Shown here: positions 27,670 through 37,100 of the stretch, one piece after another
Layout of the letters: every line of letters begins with the position of its first letter
Position numbering within the stretch: the stretch's first letter is position 1
Assembly (NCBI RefSeq): GCF_002777425.1
Contig: NZ_MDVC01000090.1
Location: forward strand, 1 to 48,938
DNA: 48,938 nucleotides
Direction of reading: 5' to 3'
DNA from: Snodgrassella alvi
GTDB taxonomy: Bacteria; Pseudomonadota; Gammaproteobacteria; Burkholderiales; Neisseriaceae
The notes under the pieces: generated by a model
The model's database searches: none
Told to the model about the DNA's origin: nothing
The model's input: the letters and a program-made list of their open reading frames with translations, nothing else
Program-made: the position numbers and the translations under genes

Positions 27670-29574
27670 TCACGTGTTCAGGTTGATGTCTTCTACTTGT
27701 TGTTGCCATTCAAGCCATTTTTCTTCAGTTTGGGTTAATTTTACTTTGAGCTCGGCCAATTGGGTAATGATTTGTTGTAATTTTTCCCGGTTTTCGTCAA
27801 GGTAGGCCTGTTCGCTGGCTAGAAATGCTTCACATTGTTGTTGCTGCTGTTGCCAGTTTTCCATGTCGCGCTCGGCTTTTTCGATGTTTTTTAGTAAAGG
27901 TTTGGCCAGACGGGCGCGTTCTTGTCGCTGTTGAGCTTCGATGCGTTTCTGTTCTTTGCGATTAAGGCTATCGTTGGAGTTTTGTGGCTGTTCACCATTG
28001 TGCTGTTGCTGAGTTAAACGCCACTGGCGGTAATTGCTCAGGTCGCCATCAAAATGTTTAAGTTCTCCCTGATTGAGGTAAATCAGGGCATCGGTAGTGG
28101 ATTCGAGCAGGCTGCGGTCGTGGGATACGACTATCAGTGCGCCCTGAAAGCTTTGCAGGGCCAGTGTCAGGGCATGGCGCATGTCGAGATCAAGATGGTT
28201 GGTCGGTTCGTCCAGTAGTAACAGATTGGGCTTCTGCCACACAATCATGGCCAGTGCCAGACGTGCTTTTTCACCACCAGAAAAGGGAGCAATTGGCTGT
28301 AAGGCCATGTCGCCGATAAAGGCAAAGCTGCCAAGAAAGTTGCGGATTTCCTGTTCGCGCACTTCGGGTGACAGTTGCTGAATGTGCCAGATCGGGCTCT
28401 GGTCAGCACGCAGTGTTTCGAGCTGGTGTTGGGCAAAGTAGCCGATTTTGAGCTTTTCCGCGCGTACAATCTGGCCGCTTATCGGTTGCAGGCTGCCGGA
28501 TATGGCTTTGATAAGAGTGGATTTACCACTGCCATTTACGCCTAGCAGGCCATAGCGGGCACCAGATTCTACCGACAGGTCGATATTGTGCAGAACGGTT
28601 TTGTCGCCATAGCCAAGGTTGATGTGTTCCAGTTTCAGCAGGGGATTGGGCAGGTGGTCGGGCTGAGCAAATTCAAAGGAGAATTCGCTGTCCAAGTGTG
28701 CTGGTGCGATGCGTTCGAGCCGTGCCAGTGCCTTAATGCGGCTTTGTGCCTGTACCGCTTTGGTGGCTTTGGCCTTGAAGCGGTCGATAAAGGATTGCAG
28801 GTGCTGGATATGTGCCTGCTGTTTGAGATAGGCTGCCTGTTGCTGTGCCAGCCGCTGTGCACGTTCCTGCTGGTAAAAATCATAGTTGCCACCATAGAGT
28901 GTAAGTTGCTGCTGTGCCAGTTCAACTGTTTGGGTGGTGGTGGCGTTGAGAAAGTCGCGGTCGTGCGAGATGATGATCTGGGTGGTGTTCAGATTGGACA
29001 GATGTTGTTCCAGCCACAGCACAGTTTCCAGATCCAGATGGTTAGTGGGTTCGTCCAGCAGGAGTAAATCGGTACGGCACATCAATGCCTGTGCCAGATT
29101 CAGGCGCATACGCCAGCCACCACTGAATGATTTTACCGGCTGCTGCTGTTCATGCTGTGAAAAGCCAAGGCCGTTGAGCAGTTTGGCAGCACGAGCCGGA
29201 GCGCTGTAGGCGCCGATTTCGTCCAGCCGTGCATGGTATTCTGCCTGTTTGAGGCCATCGTTGCAGGCTTCTGCCTGTTGCAGTAGCTGTTGTAGCTCCT
29301 GTAATTCGCCATCGCCCTGCAAGACGTAATCCAGCGCAGGGGTATCCAGTGCCGGTGTTTCCTGTTTGACGGTCGCCAGCCGCCAGTGTTTGGGCAAGCG
29401 AATGTCTCCGCTGTCGTGGCTGATTTTACCTTCCAGTAAGGCAAACAGACTGGATTTACCTGTACCGTTTTTGCCAATCAGGCCGATGCGCTGGCCAGGA
29501 TAGATAGTCAGGCTGGCGTTGTGCAGAAGCTGTTTGCTGCCACGCTGTAAGCTGAGGTTTTTGATTTCGATCAT
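27670..29574 (-). CDS. ABC-F family ATP-binding protein (YheS-like)
   Basis: A 634-residue soluble protein with two ABC ATPase domains and no membrane segments. Walker A motifs are GKNGTGKSS (near 34) and GVNGSGKST (near 346). Signatures are SFSGGWRMR and FSGGEKAR, with LLLDEPTNHLDL in each half. The interdomain linker is rich in glutamine and basic residues, and a long coiled-coil C-terminal extension (about 530-634) is typical of the YheS/Uup branch. ABC-F proteins act on the ribosome; the exact role of YheS is unsettled. It starts 40 bases after tsaD on the same strand. Confidence 0.88.
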   Translation of the reverse strand: MIEIKNLSLQRGSKQLLHNASLTIYPGQRIGLIGKNGTGKSSLFALLEGKISHDSGDIRLPKHWRLATVKQETPALDTPALDYVLQGDGELQELQQLLQQAEACNDGLKQAEYHARLDEIGAYSAPARAAKLLNGLGFSQHEQQQPVKSFSGGWRMRLNLAQALMCRTDLLLLDEPTNHLDLETVLWLEQHLSNLNTTQIIISHDRDFLNATTTQTVELAQQQLTLYGGNYDFYQQERAQRLAQQQAAYLKQQAHIQHLQSFIDRFKAKATKAVQAQSRIKALARLERIAPAHLDSEFSFEFAQPDHLPNPLLKLEHINLGYGDKTVLHNIDLSVESGARYGLLGVNGSGKSTLIKAISGSLQPISGQIVRAEKLKIGYFAQHQLETLRADQSPIWHIQQLSPEVREQEIRNFLGSFAFIGDMALQPIAPFSGGEKARLALAMIVWQKPNLLLLDEPTNHLDLDMRHALTLALQSFQGALIVVSHDRSLLESTTDALIYLNQGELKHFDGDLSNYRQWRLTQQQHNGEQPQNSNDSLNRKEQKRIEAQQRQERARLAKPLLKNIEKAERDMENWQQQQQQCEAFLASEQAYLDENREKLQQIITQLAELKVKLTQTEEKWLEWQQQVEDINLNT

Positions 29575-29614
29575 ATGAATCAGTGTGATGGAATAGTGCT
29601 ATCGGGGTATGGCG

Positions 29615-30637
29615 TTACTGGACAATCTGGCTTAATGGCCAGCGTGGTTTGACGTTGAAACCGGCAGCCGGCTGGGCACTAGCCAGATGCATGGCGCCGG
29701 CAAAGGCAATCATGGCGCCATTATCAGTACAGTAGGCCATTGGCGGAAAGAATGTACGCACTTTAGGCAGGCTGCTCAGGCTCTGACGCAACTGCCAGTT
29801 GGCGCCCACGCCGCCGGCAACCACTAGCTGCTGATAGCCAGTTTGTTTTAGTGCCTGTTTGGCTTTGCTGGTGAGTACGTCTACTACGGCATCCTGAAAT
29901 TCGCGGCAGATGTTATTGCGGATTTGTTCGGGCAGCTCTGTGCCGCAACCGGTTTCTGTGCGGATTTTGTTTACGGCGGTGAGTACGGCGGTTTTCAGGC
30001 CGGAAAAGCTCATATTCAGGTCGTGTGAATGCAGCATCGGGCGCGGAAAATGCAGGCTGCCCGGTTGCCCCAGTTTGGCCAGCTCGGACAGTTTTGCGCC
30101 ACCCGGATAGGGCAGGCCGAGCAGTTTGGCGGTTTTATCAAATGCTTCTCCGGCGGCATCATCAATGCTTTCGCCCAGCAGAGTATAGTCGCCGATGCCT
30201 TTTACCGCCATGAATTGGGTATGGCCGCCAGAAACCAGCAGGGCGACAAAGGGAAAGGCCGGTTTTTCTTCGCTAAGCAGCGGCGATAACATGTGACCTT
30301 CAAGGTGGTGTACTGGAATGATGGGTTTGTTGAGAGCAAACGCCAGTGCGTTAGCAAAGCTGGCGCCAGCCAGCAAGGCTCCGCCCAGACCCGGCCCCTG
30401 TGTATAGGCAATGGCATCGATGTCGTGGTAGGTTTTGCCAGCCTGTTGCAGGCAGGCATTAGTAAGCGGGGTGAGACGACGGATATGGTCGCGGCTGGCC
30501 AGCTCGGGTACGACGCCACCATATTCGGCATGCATGGCAATTTGTGTATGCAGTTGATGCGCCAATAGTCCGTGCGTGCTGTCGTAGAGGGCTACGCCGG
30601 TTTCGTCACAGGATGATTCGATTCCCAATACCAACAT
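29615..30637 (-). CDS. tsaD: tRNA N6-adenosine threonylcarbamoyltransferase TsaD
   Basis: TsaD transfers the threonylcarbamoyl group to A37 of ANN-decoding tRNAs, together with TsaB and TsaE. The 340-residue product begins [17 protein letters not shown] and carries the metal-binding HHLEGH (H111 and H115), the SGGHTQ segment, and the C-terminal [12 protein letters not shown], all hallmarks. It is likely first of a minus-strand unit with the ABC-F gene and two small exported proteins. It is divergent from queC. Confidence 0.96.
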   Translation of the reverse strand: MLVLGIESSCDETGVALYDSTHGLLAHQLHTQIAMHAEYGGVVPELASRDHIRRLTPLTNACLQQAGKTYHDIDAIAYTQGPGLGGALLAGASFANALAFALNKPIIPVHHLEGHMLSPLLSEEKPAFPFVALLVSGGHTQFMAVKGIGDYTLLGESIDDAAGEAFDKTAKLLGLPYPGGAKLSELAKLGQPGSLHFPRPMLHSHDLNMSFSGLKTAVLTAVNKIRTETGCGTELPEQIRNNICREFQDAVVDVLTSKAKQALKQTGYQQLVVAGGVGANWQLRQSLSSLPKVRTFFPPMAYCTDNGAMIAFAGAMHLASAQPAAGFNVKPRWPLSQIVQ

Positions 30638-30732
30638 GTTTGAATACTTGAATTTTAAGCAGTAAAGCCGATTATTTTACCTCTTTTACACGCTTTCGTG
30701 GTCAGACTGTCAGTATGGGAGAGCAAATGTTT

Positions 30733-30738
30733 TATAAT
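30733..30738 (+). promoter_or_regulatory. Probable -10 box of queC
   Basis: A consensus TATAAT. Transcription from about 30745 would give an 87-base leader starting just before the hairpin at 30749-30769. No good -35 was seen at standard spacing. Confidence 0.4.
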
Positions 30739-30746
30739 AAGTGACT

Positions 30747-30831
30747 GCGTGGTTCGCAAACTTCCCACGTCAGACGGTTGGAAAATGGGTTTTTCGGCCG
30801 CTTCTGAAATCAAAACTAAGGAATCTGGATA
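30747..30831 (+). promoter_or_regulatory. Structured queC leader, possible preQ1-I-type riboswitch
   Basis: CGTGG / CCACG (30748-30752 and 30765-30769 region) encloses a 12-base loop beginning TTCGCAAACTT. The order GGTTC-N4-AC..CCC matches the P1/L1 pattern of class I preQ1 riboswitches, and the CAA of the loop could pair with TTG at 30778-30780. The A-rich strand expected right after P1 is not present, although AAAACTAAGGA occurs near the start codon. The gene downstream makes preQ0, the precursor of preQ1. Tentative. Confidence 0.3.
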
Positions 30832-31494
30832 ATGAAACAACATGCTCAAGCGCTGGTGATTTTTTCCGGCGGTCAGGACTCAACTACCTGTCTGTTGCAG
30901 GCTATTGCGACTTACGGACGCGAGAATGTACAGACGATTACTTTTCAGTATGGCCAGCGTCACGCGATTGAACTGCAAAAGGCGCGCTGGATAGCGCAGG
31001 ACTTAGGTGTGGCGCAAACGGTGATGGATTTATCGCTGTTGCAAAGCATTACCCATAATGCGCTGATGGATGAACAGCAGGCGATTGAGGCGCCGGCTGA
31101 GGGTCTGCCGAATACCTTTGTTGATGGGCGCAATGCGCTGTTTTTATTATATGCGGCGATTTTTGCCAAGGGGCAGGGGATTCATGATGTGATTGCCGGC
31201 GTGTGTGAAACCGATTTTTCCGGTTACCCGGATTGCCGCAATGTGTTTGTGCAGTCGATGAATGTAACGCTGAATTTGGCGATGGATTATGAATTCAGGC
31301 TGATTACGCCGCTGATGTATCTGGATAAAGCGCAGACTTGGGCGCTGGCTGATGAACTTGGATATCTGGATTATGTGCGCGAGCATACGCACACCTGTTA
31401 TAACGGGGTGGAGGGCGGTTGCGGTGAGTGTCCGAGCTGTGTGCTGCGTGAACGGGGTTTACAGACTTATCTGGCGCAGAAGGCTGTTGCTTAG
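30832..31494 (+). CDS. queC: 7-cyano-7-deazaguanine synthase QueC
   Basis: QueC converts 7-carboxy-7-deazaguanine to preQ0 using ATP and ammonia, in queuosine synthesis. The 220-residue protein has the PP-loop SGGQDS (12-17) near its start and a zinc site of C189, C197, C200 and C203 at the end ([15 protein letters not shown]). Start ATG follows AAGGA with normal spacing. No other queuosine gene is in the window. Confidence 0.95.
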   Translation: MKQHAQALVIFSGGQDSTTCLLQAIATYGRENVQTITFQYGQRHAIELQKARWIAQDLGVAQTVMDLSLLQSITHNALMDEQQAIEAPAEGLPNTFVDGRNALFLLYAAIFAKGQGIHDVIAGVCETDFSGYPDCRNVFVQSMNVTLNLAMDYEFRLITPLMYLDKAQTWALADELGYLDYVREHTHTCYNGVEGGCGECPSCVLRERGLQTYLAQKAVA

Positions 31495-31604
31495 CATAAG
31501 CTTATTACCGCTGTTAGCTTTGGATTAAAATTTTTTACGTGAATAAGCCTGTTTTGCATGGGATTTAAATGGTACAAACGTGTGCAGACAGGAAAGGTAT
31601 AGAT

Positions 31605-31877
31605 ATGAGTGATAATCTGAAAACCAGTATTATTGAATTTCCGCTGGATTTCCCGGTTAAGGTAATGGGTGCGCAGCATCCTGAGTTTGCGGCCACGGTA
31701 TTGGGTGTAGTACAGCAGCATGCGCCGGCAACGGCAGCAGCAGATATCAATACCCGCCCGAGCAGTAAGGGAAATTATATTAGTGCAACGGTGGTTATCC
31801 GCGCGGAAAGTCAGGAGCAGCTGGACAATATTTATCGTGCTTTAAGTAGCCATCCCATGGTGAAGGTTGTGTTATGA
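31605..31877 (+). CDS. ybeD: YbeD/DUF493 family protein
   Basis: A 90-residue small cytoplasmic protein of the YbeD family, with the typical core [11 protein letters not shown] and C-terminal SHPMVKVVL. Its biochemical role is unclear, but it sits before lipB in many proteobacteria. The ATG at 31605 follows GGAAAGG. The last four bases overlap the lipB start (ATGA), so the pair is translationally coupled. Confidence 0.88.
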   Translation: MSDNLKTSIIEFPLDFPVKVMGAQHPEFAATVLGVVQQHAPATAAADINTRPSSKGNYISATVVIRAESQEQLDNIYRALSSHPMVKVVL

Positions 31878-32518
31878 AGGTGGTGCAGCTGGGCTTGCGC
31901 GCTTATCGGCCGGTTTTTGAGGCGATGCAGGATTTTACGGCGAATCGCACAGCTGAAACGGAAGATGAATTATGGGTTGTAGAACATCCGCCGGTGTTTA
32001 CACAGGGGATGGCCGGCAAGCCAGAACATATTCTGGTGCATGATGAAATTGAAGTGGTGCAGATTGACCGTGGTGGACAGGTAACTTATCACGGTCCGGG
32101 GCAATTGGTAGTGTATACGCTGATTGATTTCAAGCGGCGCCATATTACCGTACGGGAGCTAGTGAGCCGGTTGGAAAACAGTATTATTGCTACACTGGCC
32201 GATTACGACATTGCGGCAGAGAATGACCCGAAACGCCCCGGTGTTTATGTAAATGGCCGGAAAATCGCTTCGCTGGGGCTACGCATCAAACAGGGTGCGG
32301 TGTATCACGGGCTGGCGCTGAATGTGAATATGGATCTGACTCCGTTTACACATATCAATCCGTGTGGCTATGCTGGTTTGCACATGACTCAAATTGCTGA
32401 TCTGGCAGAGCCTTGTCCTTCGCTGGCTGAAGTTGCCGAACGTTTAACCGGCTACCTGACTTTGCAATTGAATGCACCGCCGCCTGAGCGGCCATCTATA
32501 CAGAAAGTGGTACTATGA
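31874..32518 (+). CDS. lipB: Octanoyl-[acyl-carrier-protein]:protein octanoyltransferase
   Basis: LipB moves the octanoyl chain from ACP onto lipoyl domains, the first step of lipoate assembly. The 214-residue product has the signature [12 protein letters not shown] (66-77), the nucleophilic cysteine C164 in NPCGYAGL and K130 in GRKIASLGL. It overlaps ybeD upstream and lipA downstream by four bases each (ATGA). Confidence 0.95.
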   Translation: MKVVQLGLRAYRPVFEAMQDFTANRTAETEDELWVVEHPPVFTQGMAGKPEHILVHDEIEVVQIDRGGQVTYHGPGQLVVYTLIDFKRRHITVRELVSRLENSIIATLADYDIAAENDPKRPGVYVNGRKIASLGLRIKQGAVYHGLALNVNMDLTPFTHINPCGYAGLHMTQIADLAEPCPSLAEVAERLTGYLTLQLNAPPPERPSIQKVVL

Positions 32519-33471
32519 ATCAAGATAACAGCCAAGGGATAAAACATAAGGGTGCGGAAAAAACTGCGCGTATTCCGATTAAGGTTGTGCCGCTAGAAGA
32601 AAAACTGAAAAAACCGGAATGGATTCGGGCGCGGTTGCCCAGCAGTCAAAAGTTTTTTGAGATCAAAAACATTGTTCGTGAGCAGAAGCTGCATACGGTA
32701 TGTGAGGAAGCCAGTTGCCCAAATATTGGTGAGTGCTTCAGCAAGGGCACGGCAACGTTTATGATTATGGGCGATATCTGTACCCGCCGCTGTCCGTTTT
32801 GTGACGTGGGGCATGGCCGTCCGAATCCGCTTGATCCTCAGGAGCCGAAACATCTGGCCGCTTCGGTGAAAGCGATGAATCTGCGTTATGTAGTGATTAC
32901 TTCGGTAGACCGTGATGATTTGCGTGATGGTGGGGCACAACACTTTGCAGATTGCATTAGTGCAATTCGCGAATCCAGCCCGCATACCCAGATTGAGGTG
33001 CTGGTACCGGATTTTCGTGGCCGTCTGGATACGGCGCTGGATATTCTGGCACAAACTCCACCAGATGTACTCAACCATAATCTGGAAACGGCTCCGCGAC
33101 TGTATAAACAGGCGCGACCCGGGGCAGATTATCAGCATTCGTTGAAGTTGCTGAAACAGTATAAGGCGTTACGACCGGAGGTGGCGACGAAATCCGGTTT
33201 GATGGTGGGGCTGGGTGAGCGTGATGAGGAAATTCTGGAAGTGATGCAGGATTTGCGCGCCCATGATGTGGAAATGATTACCATCGGCCAGTATTTGCAG
33301 CCCAGTAACAGCCATTTACCAGTATTGCGTTATGTCACGCCGGAACAGTTTAAGGTATTTGAAAAACGTGCTTATGAGATGGGCTTTAAGCACGGGGCAA
33401 TCGGGGCGATGGTACGCTCCAGTTATCATGCCGATGTTCAGGCTGAACACGCTGGTGTGGTCAGTGAATAA
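32515..33471 (+). CDS. lipA: Lipoyl synthase
   Basis: LipA is a radical-SAM enzyme that inserts two sulfur atoms into the octanoyl chain. The 318-residue protein has both iron-sulfur motifs: the auxiliary cluster cysteines C63, C68 and C74 (CX4CX5C), and the radical-SAM cysteines C89, C93 and C96 (CX3CX2C). The C-terminal serine of the RSSYHA motif, a further auxiliary-cluster ligand, is present. It is the last gene of ybeD-lipB-lipA and is followed by a terminator. Confidence 0.97.
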   Translation: MNQDNSQGIKHKGAEKTARIPIKVVPLEEKLKKPEWIRARLPSSQKFFEIKNIVREQKLHTVCEEASCPNIGECFSKGTATFMIMGDICTRRCPFCDVGHGRPNPLDPQEPKHLAASVKAMNLRYVVITSVDRDDLRDGGAQHFADCISAIRESSPHTQIEVLVPDFRGRLDTALDILAQTPPDVLNHNLETAPRLYKQARPGADYQHSLKLLKQYKALRPEVATKSGLMVGLGERDEEILEVMQDLRAHDVEMITIGQYLQPSNSHLPVLRYVTPEQFKVFEKRAYEMGFKHGAIGAMVRSSYHADVQAEHAGVVSE

Positions 33472-33480
33472 AATATAACG

Positions 33481-33507
33481 GGGGGATGCTTGCATCTCCC
33501 TTTTTTT
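33481..33507 (+). terminator. Terminator after lipA
   Basis: GGGGGATGC / GCATCTCCC form a 9-bp stem with one G-T pair and a two-base turn (TT), followed by eight T. Confidence 0.85.
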
Positions 33508-33625
33508 ATCTATAGGCAGTATGAGAAAAGGAAGATGACTGGATAATGGACATTATTAATTAGGTATCTGATGTTGAGGTGAAGCTCTCGGAAAATATAT
33601 TTTCCGAATGCAAAAACGGGAAGAC

Positions 33626-33784
33626 ATGACAAGATTTTGGACGTACTGCCAGTATTGCAGCCATAGAGTAATGGCTGGCAGGATTTTAAAGATAGCGAAA
33701 CTTTTTAGGTTGCTTGCCGGCGAATTCTTCAAGGTGAGGGGAACTCAGAATCCTGTTTATCTCGGTACTTATGATCAGGAATAA
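33626..33784 (+). CDS. Possible small protein of 52 residues
   Basis: An open frame with GGGAAG just before its ATG, in the 640-base gap between lipA and gltB. The translation begins MTRFWTYCQYCSHRV, with a CxxC pair, and ends NPVYLGTYDQE. It is basic in the middle and acidic at the end. I recognise no family. Its GC content is higher than the flanking AT-rich sequence, the main reason to keep it. It may also be a decayed gene fragment. Confidence 0.25.
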   Translation: MTRFWTYCQYCSHRVMAGRILKIAKLFRLLAGEFFKVRGTQNPVYLGTYDQE

Positions 33785-34146
33785 ATTTATTTGAAAGGTT
33801 GTCTTAAATATAATTGAATTAAAATATTAACTGATTATTATTCTCATACAAGTGGATTGCAGATGGCATGATTTGTGCCTTCTGCAAATTTTTTTGCTTT
33901 TTAAAGCTTTATTGCCATAAATGTGTAATTTGGTGAAATATGGCATCTTTTCAGCCGAATGCCGTTTTAATATGCACAAATCTGGGTATATGTAGTGATT
34001 TAAACTAAAATTCAATGAAATTATAGAGTTTTTTTTGTCGAGCTGAACAAAAAAGTTTTTGACGCATATAGGTAAATTTTTGTATGTTTGTTATCTTGAC
34101 TAATTAATTTGTGCTTTGCAGTTAGCGCAGCAAGCGAGGTTTCCTG
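33785..34146. promoter_or_regulatory. gltB upstream region with candidate promoter
   Basis: About 360 AT-rich bases. TTGACG at 34059-34064 and GTATGT at 34082-34087 are 17 bases apart and could form the gltBD promoter, with a leader of about 50 bases. The -10 is poor. Nothing else was recognised. Confidence 0.35.
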
Positions 34147-37100
34147 ATGTCCGGCTTATACGACCACTCTCTGGTAAAAGAAAACTGCGGTTTTGGATTA
34201 ATTGCCAATATTGAAGGCGAGCCCAGCCACAAGGTGGTGCGTACCGCAATATTGGGGCTGTCACGCATGCAGCATCGCGGAGCGATTCTGTCGGATGGTA
34301 AAACGGGGGATGGCTGTGGCCTGCTGCTGCAAATGCCGAAAAAATTCTTTCAGGCGGTAGCGGAGGAAGCAGGCATTACGCTGGCAAAGAATTTTGCCGT
34401 GGGGATGATTTTTTTTCCGCGCGATGAAGCATTGATACAGGAATATAAGGCTATTATTGAGGAAGAGCTGACACGTGAAACGCTGAATATTTCATTGTGG
34501 CGGCCTGTGCCCACCAATCCGAAAATGCTCGGTGCCATTGCACTGGCAGATATGCCGCATATTGAGCAGGTATTTATCAATGCGCCCGCTGGCTGGCTGC
34601 CGCGGGATTTGGAACGGCGGCTGTTTATGACCCGCCGACGCATTGAAAAGCGCATTAATCACCGTGATTTTTATATTTGCAGCCTGTCTAATCAGGTGAT
34701 GATTTATAAAGGGCTGTGCATGCCCAAGGATTTACCGCGGTTTTATCCTGATCTGGCTGATTTACGCATGCAAAGTGCGATTTGTCTGTTTCACCAGCGT
34801 TTTTCTACCAATACACTGCCGCGCTGGCAGCTAGCGCAACCATTCCGTTATCTGGCGCACAATGGTGAAATCAATACCATTTCTGGTAATCGGGCTTGGG
34901 CAAAGGCACGCTCATATAAATATCACACTCCGCTGATTCCAGATTTGCAGACGGCCGCACCATTTGTGAATGAAACTGGCTCAGATTCCAGCTCACTGGA
35001 CAATATGCTGGAGCTGTTTGTAAATGGTGGTATGGATTTGTTTCGTGCCATGCGCTTATTGGTGCCGCCGGCCTGGCAACACAATCCGGATATGGATGAG
35101 GACTTGCGCGCCTTTTATGATTTTAATTCCATGCACATGGAACCGTGGGATGGTCCGGCGGGGATTGTGCTCAGCGATGGCCGCTATGCAGCCTGTACGC
35201 TCGACCGTAACGGCCTGCGGCCGGCTCGCTATGTGATTACTCAGGACAAGCTGATTACCATTGCATCGGAAGTGGGTATCTGGGATTACGCGCCGGATGA
35301 AGTAGTGGAGAAAGGCCGTGTTGGCCCGGGTGAACTGTTGGTGATAGATACGCGTGAGGGTAGGCTGATGCAATCGGCTGACATCAACACCGAACTGAAA
35401 ACGCGCCATCCGTATAAGGAGTGGCTGGACAGAAATGTTCTATCACTGGTTCCGTTTGAGAAACTGCCGGATGAAGAAGTGGGCGAATCCAGTTTTTCAG
35501 CAGACAGATTGCTGGTGTATCAGAAGCTGTTTGGTTATGACTTGGAAGAACTGGAAAGTGTGGTGCGGGTGCTGGGCGAAAATGGTCAAGAAGCGGTAGG
35601 CTCGATGGGAGACGATACGCCGTTTGCGGTGTTGTCGCAGCGGCCTCGGGTGCTGTTTGATTATTTTCGCCAGTATTTTGCCCAAGTAACCAATCCACCG
35701 ATAGATCCCTTGCGTGAAAAACATGTGATGAGCCTGAATACCTGTATCGGGCGCGAAATGAGTGTGTTTTTTGAAGCTGAGGGAATGTCACACCGGGTGA
35801 ATTTTAAATCGCCGGTACTGCTGTACTCTGATATGCAGCAGTTGCTGCAATTATCAGCCGAATACTATCAGCATCATCATCTGGATGCAGTGTATAACCC
35901 GAATGAAACCAGCCTGAAAGAGGCTCTGGTTCGCTTATGTGATGAGGCTGTGGCCGCAGTCAGAAATGGAGCAGTGCTGCTGGTGATTTCAGACCGTAAT
36001 GTCAGTCGTGATGCTATGCCGATTCCGGCTGTTCTCAGTGTTGGCGCGATTCAGCAGCGACTGGTGGAAACCAATCTGCGCTGCGATGCAAATATTATTG
36101 TTGAAACCGCTTCAGCACGTAACCCGCACCATTTTGCCGTACTGATAGGTTTGGGTGCCACGGCAGTGTATCCCTATCTGGCCTATGAGAGTCTGGCCAG
36201 AATGGTAAGCATTGGCGCGATTACCAAACCACTACGGCAGGTAATGATAAATTTCCGCAATGCCATCAATAAGGGCTTGTATAAAATTATCTCTAAAATG
36301 GGCATCTCGACTATTTCTTCCTATCGTTGTGCCTGTCTGTTTGAAGCAATCGGCTTTCATCATGAGGTGATGGAGCTGTGCTTTAAAAATATGCTTAACC
36401 GTATTGAGGGAGCAACTTTTGCCCAGCTAGACGCAGAACTGCGCTGGTTTCATAAACGTGCCTGGCAGAAAAGTCGAGGGCTGGAAATCGGCGGTTATCT
36501 GAAATACAAGCCACAGGGTGAATTTCACGCCTATAACCCCGAAGTGGTCAATACTTTGCAGGCAGCCGTCAACAGTGGCGATTATGCCCGCTATCGTTGC
36601 TATGCCGATGCTGTAAATAAGCGACCTCCCTCTATGCTGCGCGATTTGCTGCGTCTGAAAACCGAAACCGCCACACCGGTAGCGCTGGAACAGGTGGAAG
36701 CAGCGGAGAATCTGTATAAGCGCTTTGACAGTGCGGCCATGTCGATAGGGGCATTAAGCCCGGAAGCACATGAGGCACTGGCCACAGCGATGAACCGGCT
36801 GGGCGGTTTTTCTAATTCCGGTGAGGGCGGCGAAGATCCGCGCCGTTATGCCACCGAACGGGTATCGCGGATTAAGCAGGTGGCTTCCGGCCGTTTCGGG
36901 GTAACACCGGCCTATCTGATGAGTGCTGATGTTATTCAGATTAAAGTGGCGCAGGGTGCCAAACCGGGTGAAGGCGGCCAGTTACCGGGAGACAAGGTTA
37001 CCCCGTATATCGCGCAACTGCGCTTTGCGGTGCCCGGTTCTACCCTGATTTCGCCACCACCGCATCATGATATTTATTCGATTGAAGATTTAGCACAACT

